A stretch of 6,110 nucleotides of DNA, from positions 1 to 6,110 of the forward strand of contig JAGLWX010000211.1 of the NCBI GenBank assembly GCA_023133185.1, read 5' to 3'. A model generated the notes under the pieces. It ran no database searches. It saw nothing but the letters and a program-made list of their open reading frames with translations, and was not told the origin of the DNA. This document shows, piece by piece, positions 5,864 to 6,110 of the stretch. The stretch's first letter is position 1, and every line of letters begins with the position of its first letter. Source of the stretch: Fidelibacterota bacterium. Lineage in GTDB: Bacteria > Fidelibacterota > UBA2242. The translations under genes were made by a program, and so were the position numbers.

Positions 5864-5895
5864 TCAGTGGTACTTTCTAATAATGCTTTAATCAT
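5860..5895 (-). other. Possible 11-codon leader ORF coupled to the sirtuin start
   Basis: An ATG at 5893-5895 opens a frame of 11 codons (MIKALLESTTE) whose TGA (5860-5862) overlaps the sirtuin ATG by two bases. It has no visible Shine-Dalgarno. The position would suit a translationally coupled leader, but a frame this short arises easily by chance in AT-rich sequence, so the call is speculative. Confidence 0.15.
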
Positions 5896-5896
5896 A

Positions 5897-5914
5897 AAAT
5901 TATGCGCCTAATTT
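5897..5914. other. Small AT-stem palindrome between glucan phosphorylase and cobB
   Basis: Arms aaatta (5897-5902) and taattt (5909-5914) enclose a 6-nt loop, tgcgcc, in the middle of the 59-bp spacer. The all-A/T stem would be weak as RNA and no strong T-run follows on the minus strand, so it is a poor terminator candidate. It could be an operator-like palindrome, or chance. Confidence 0.25.
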
Positions 5915-5922
5915 ATAGTCTT

Positions 5923-6110
5923 TTACCCCTCAAACCAATGAATTAATCCATCTTCAAAAGGGTTTATGAGCGCCTCATGTTTGGGAATGATCCGTATTGT
6001 ATAACCGTTCAATCCACTATCCCAATTATTGATCGAACCTTTATATTTGAATTTGTTCGATCCCATTTCCGTTTCCAATTTCATCGAAACCAATTTCCCG
6101 TCAACAATTT
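5923..6110 (-). CDS. glgP: Alpha-glucan phosphorylase, C-terminal 61 residues (partial)
   Basis: Only the last 61 residues are in the window; the frame is open at the right edge and ends at TAA 5923-5925. The visible part is a beta-rich tail ending in Gly-Tyr-Thr-Ile-Arg-Ile-Ile-Pro-Lys-His-Glu-Ala-Leu and then Asn-Pro-Phe-Glu-Asp-Gly-Leu-Ile-His-Trp. As I recall it, this is the terminal pattern (Y-x-x-R-x-x-P-x-H, then P-x-E-x-G-L-I-x-W) of the bacterial and archaeal alpha-glucan phosphorylase subfamily of GT35, which releases glucose-1-phosphate from glycogen or maltodextrin. The catalytic and pyridoxal-phosphate regions lie outside the window, so activity cannot be judged. An accessory beta domain of another glycoside enzyme is possible but less likely. 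It is 59 bp upstream of cobB on the same strand and may share its transcript. Confidence 0.72.
   Translation of the reverse strand, partial: IVDGKLVSMKLETEMGSNKFKYKGSINNWDSGLNGYTIRIIPKHEALINPFEDGLIHWFEG

Noticed and set aside
1..6110. Dedicated novel defence, mobile or biosynthetic system
   Set aside because: All six near-complete or recognisable enzymes and envelope proteins are common chromosomal genes, and no transposase, integrase, toxin, nuclease or phage gene is present.

Overview
The window is bacterial, moderately AT-rich and almost fully coding, and every gene I can support lies on the minus strand. Read in the direction of transcription (right to left), it holds: the C-terminal end of an alpha-glucan phosphorylase (5923-6110, cut by the window edge); a sirtuin-type NAD-dependent protein deacylase (cobB, 5081-5863); a large TPR-rich exported protein (3156-5069); the electron-transfer and catalytic subunits of type 1B dihydroorotate dehydrogenase (pyrK 2354-3136, pyrD 1447-2361); a short rare lipoprotein A (rlpA, 968-1450); a 242-bp non-coding gap rich in small repeats (726-967); and the N-terminal 241 residues of phosphatidate cytidylyltransferase (cdsA, 1-725, cut by the window edge).

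The organism is probably a Gram-negative (diderm) bacterium. RlpA with a plausible lipobox, and a TPR protein of the type found in the periplasm or outer membrane, both point that way. The TPR protein begins, after its hydrophobic segment, with a Cys-Ala-Tyr-Phe-Asn-Thr-Phe-Tyr-Asn-Ala stretch. I associate this with proteins of the FCB superphylum and relatives (Marinimicrobia, Calditrichaeota, Ignavibacteria-like lineages). Weak or absent Shine-Dalgarno sequences at most starts also fit that group. This placement is an inference from memory, not a database result.

From cobB to rlpA the genes look like one transcription unit. The gaps are 11 bp (cobB to TPR gene) and 19 bp (TPR gene to pyrK); pyrK and pyrD overlap by 8 bp, and pyrD and rlpA by 4 bp (ATGA). 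PyrK and PyrD together make the NAD-linked dihydroorotate oxidase of pyrimidine synthesis. RlpA, the TPR protein and CdsA belong to envelope biogenesis, and the sirtuin is an NAD-dependent protein deacylase. The mix looks like a housekeeping operon of loosely related functions, not a dedicated system. cdsA probably has its own transcription start: it follows the only sizeable gap, has the best Shine-Dalgarno in the window and has a weak promoter-like sequence upstream.

I found no mobile element, CRISPR array, RNA gene or new multi-gene system. The parts that ordinary genes do not explain are in the rlpA-cdsA gap: four 11-bp direct repeats next to the promoter candidate, a GTCATTC/GAATGAC inverted repeat, and a run of mini-hairpins that looks like a degenerate dispersed repeat. 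Other points worth a look are the non-canonical lipobox of the TPR protein and a tiny ORF coupled to the sirtuin start.
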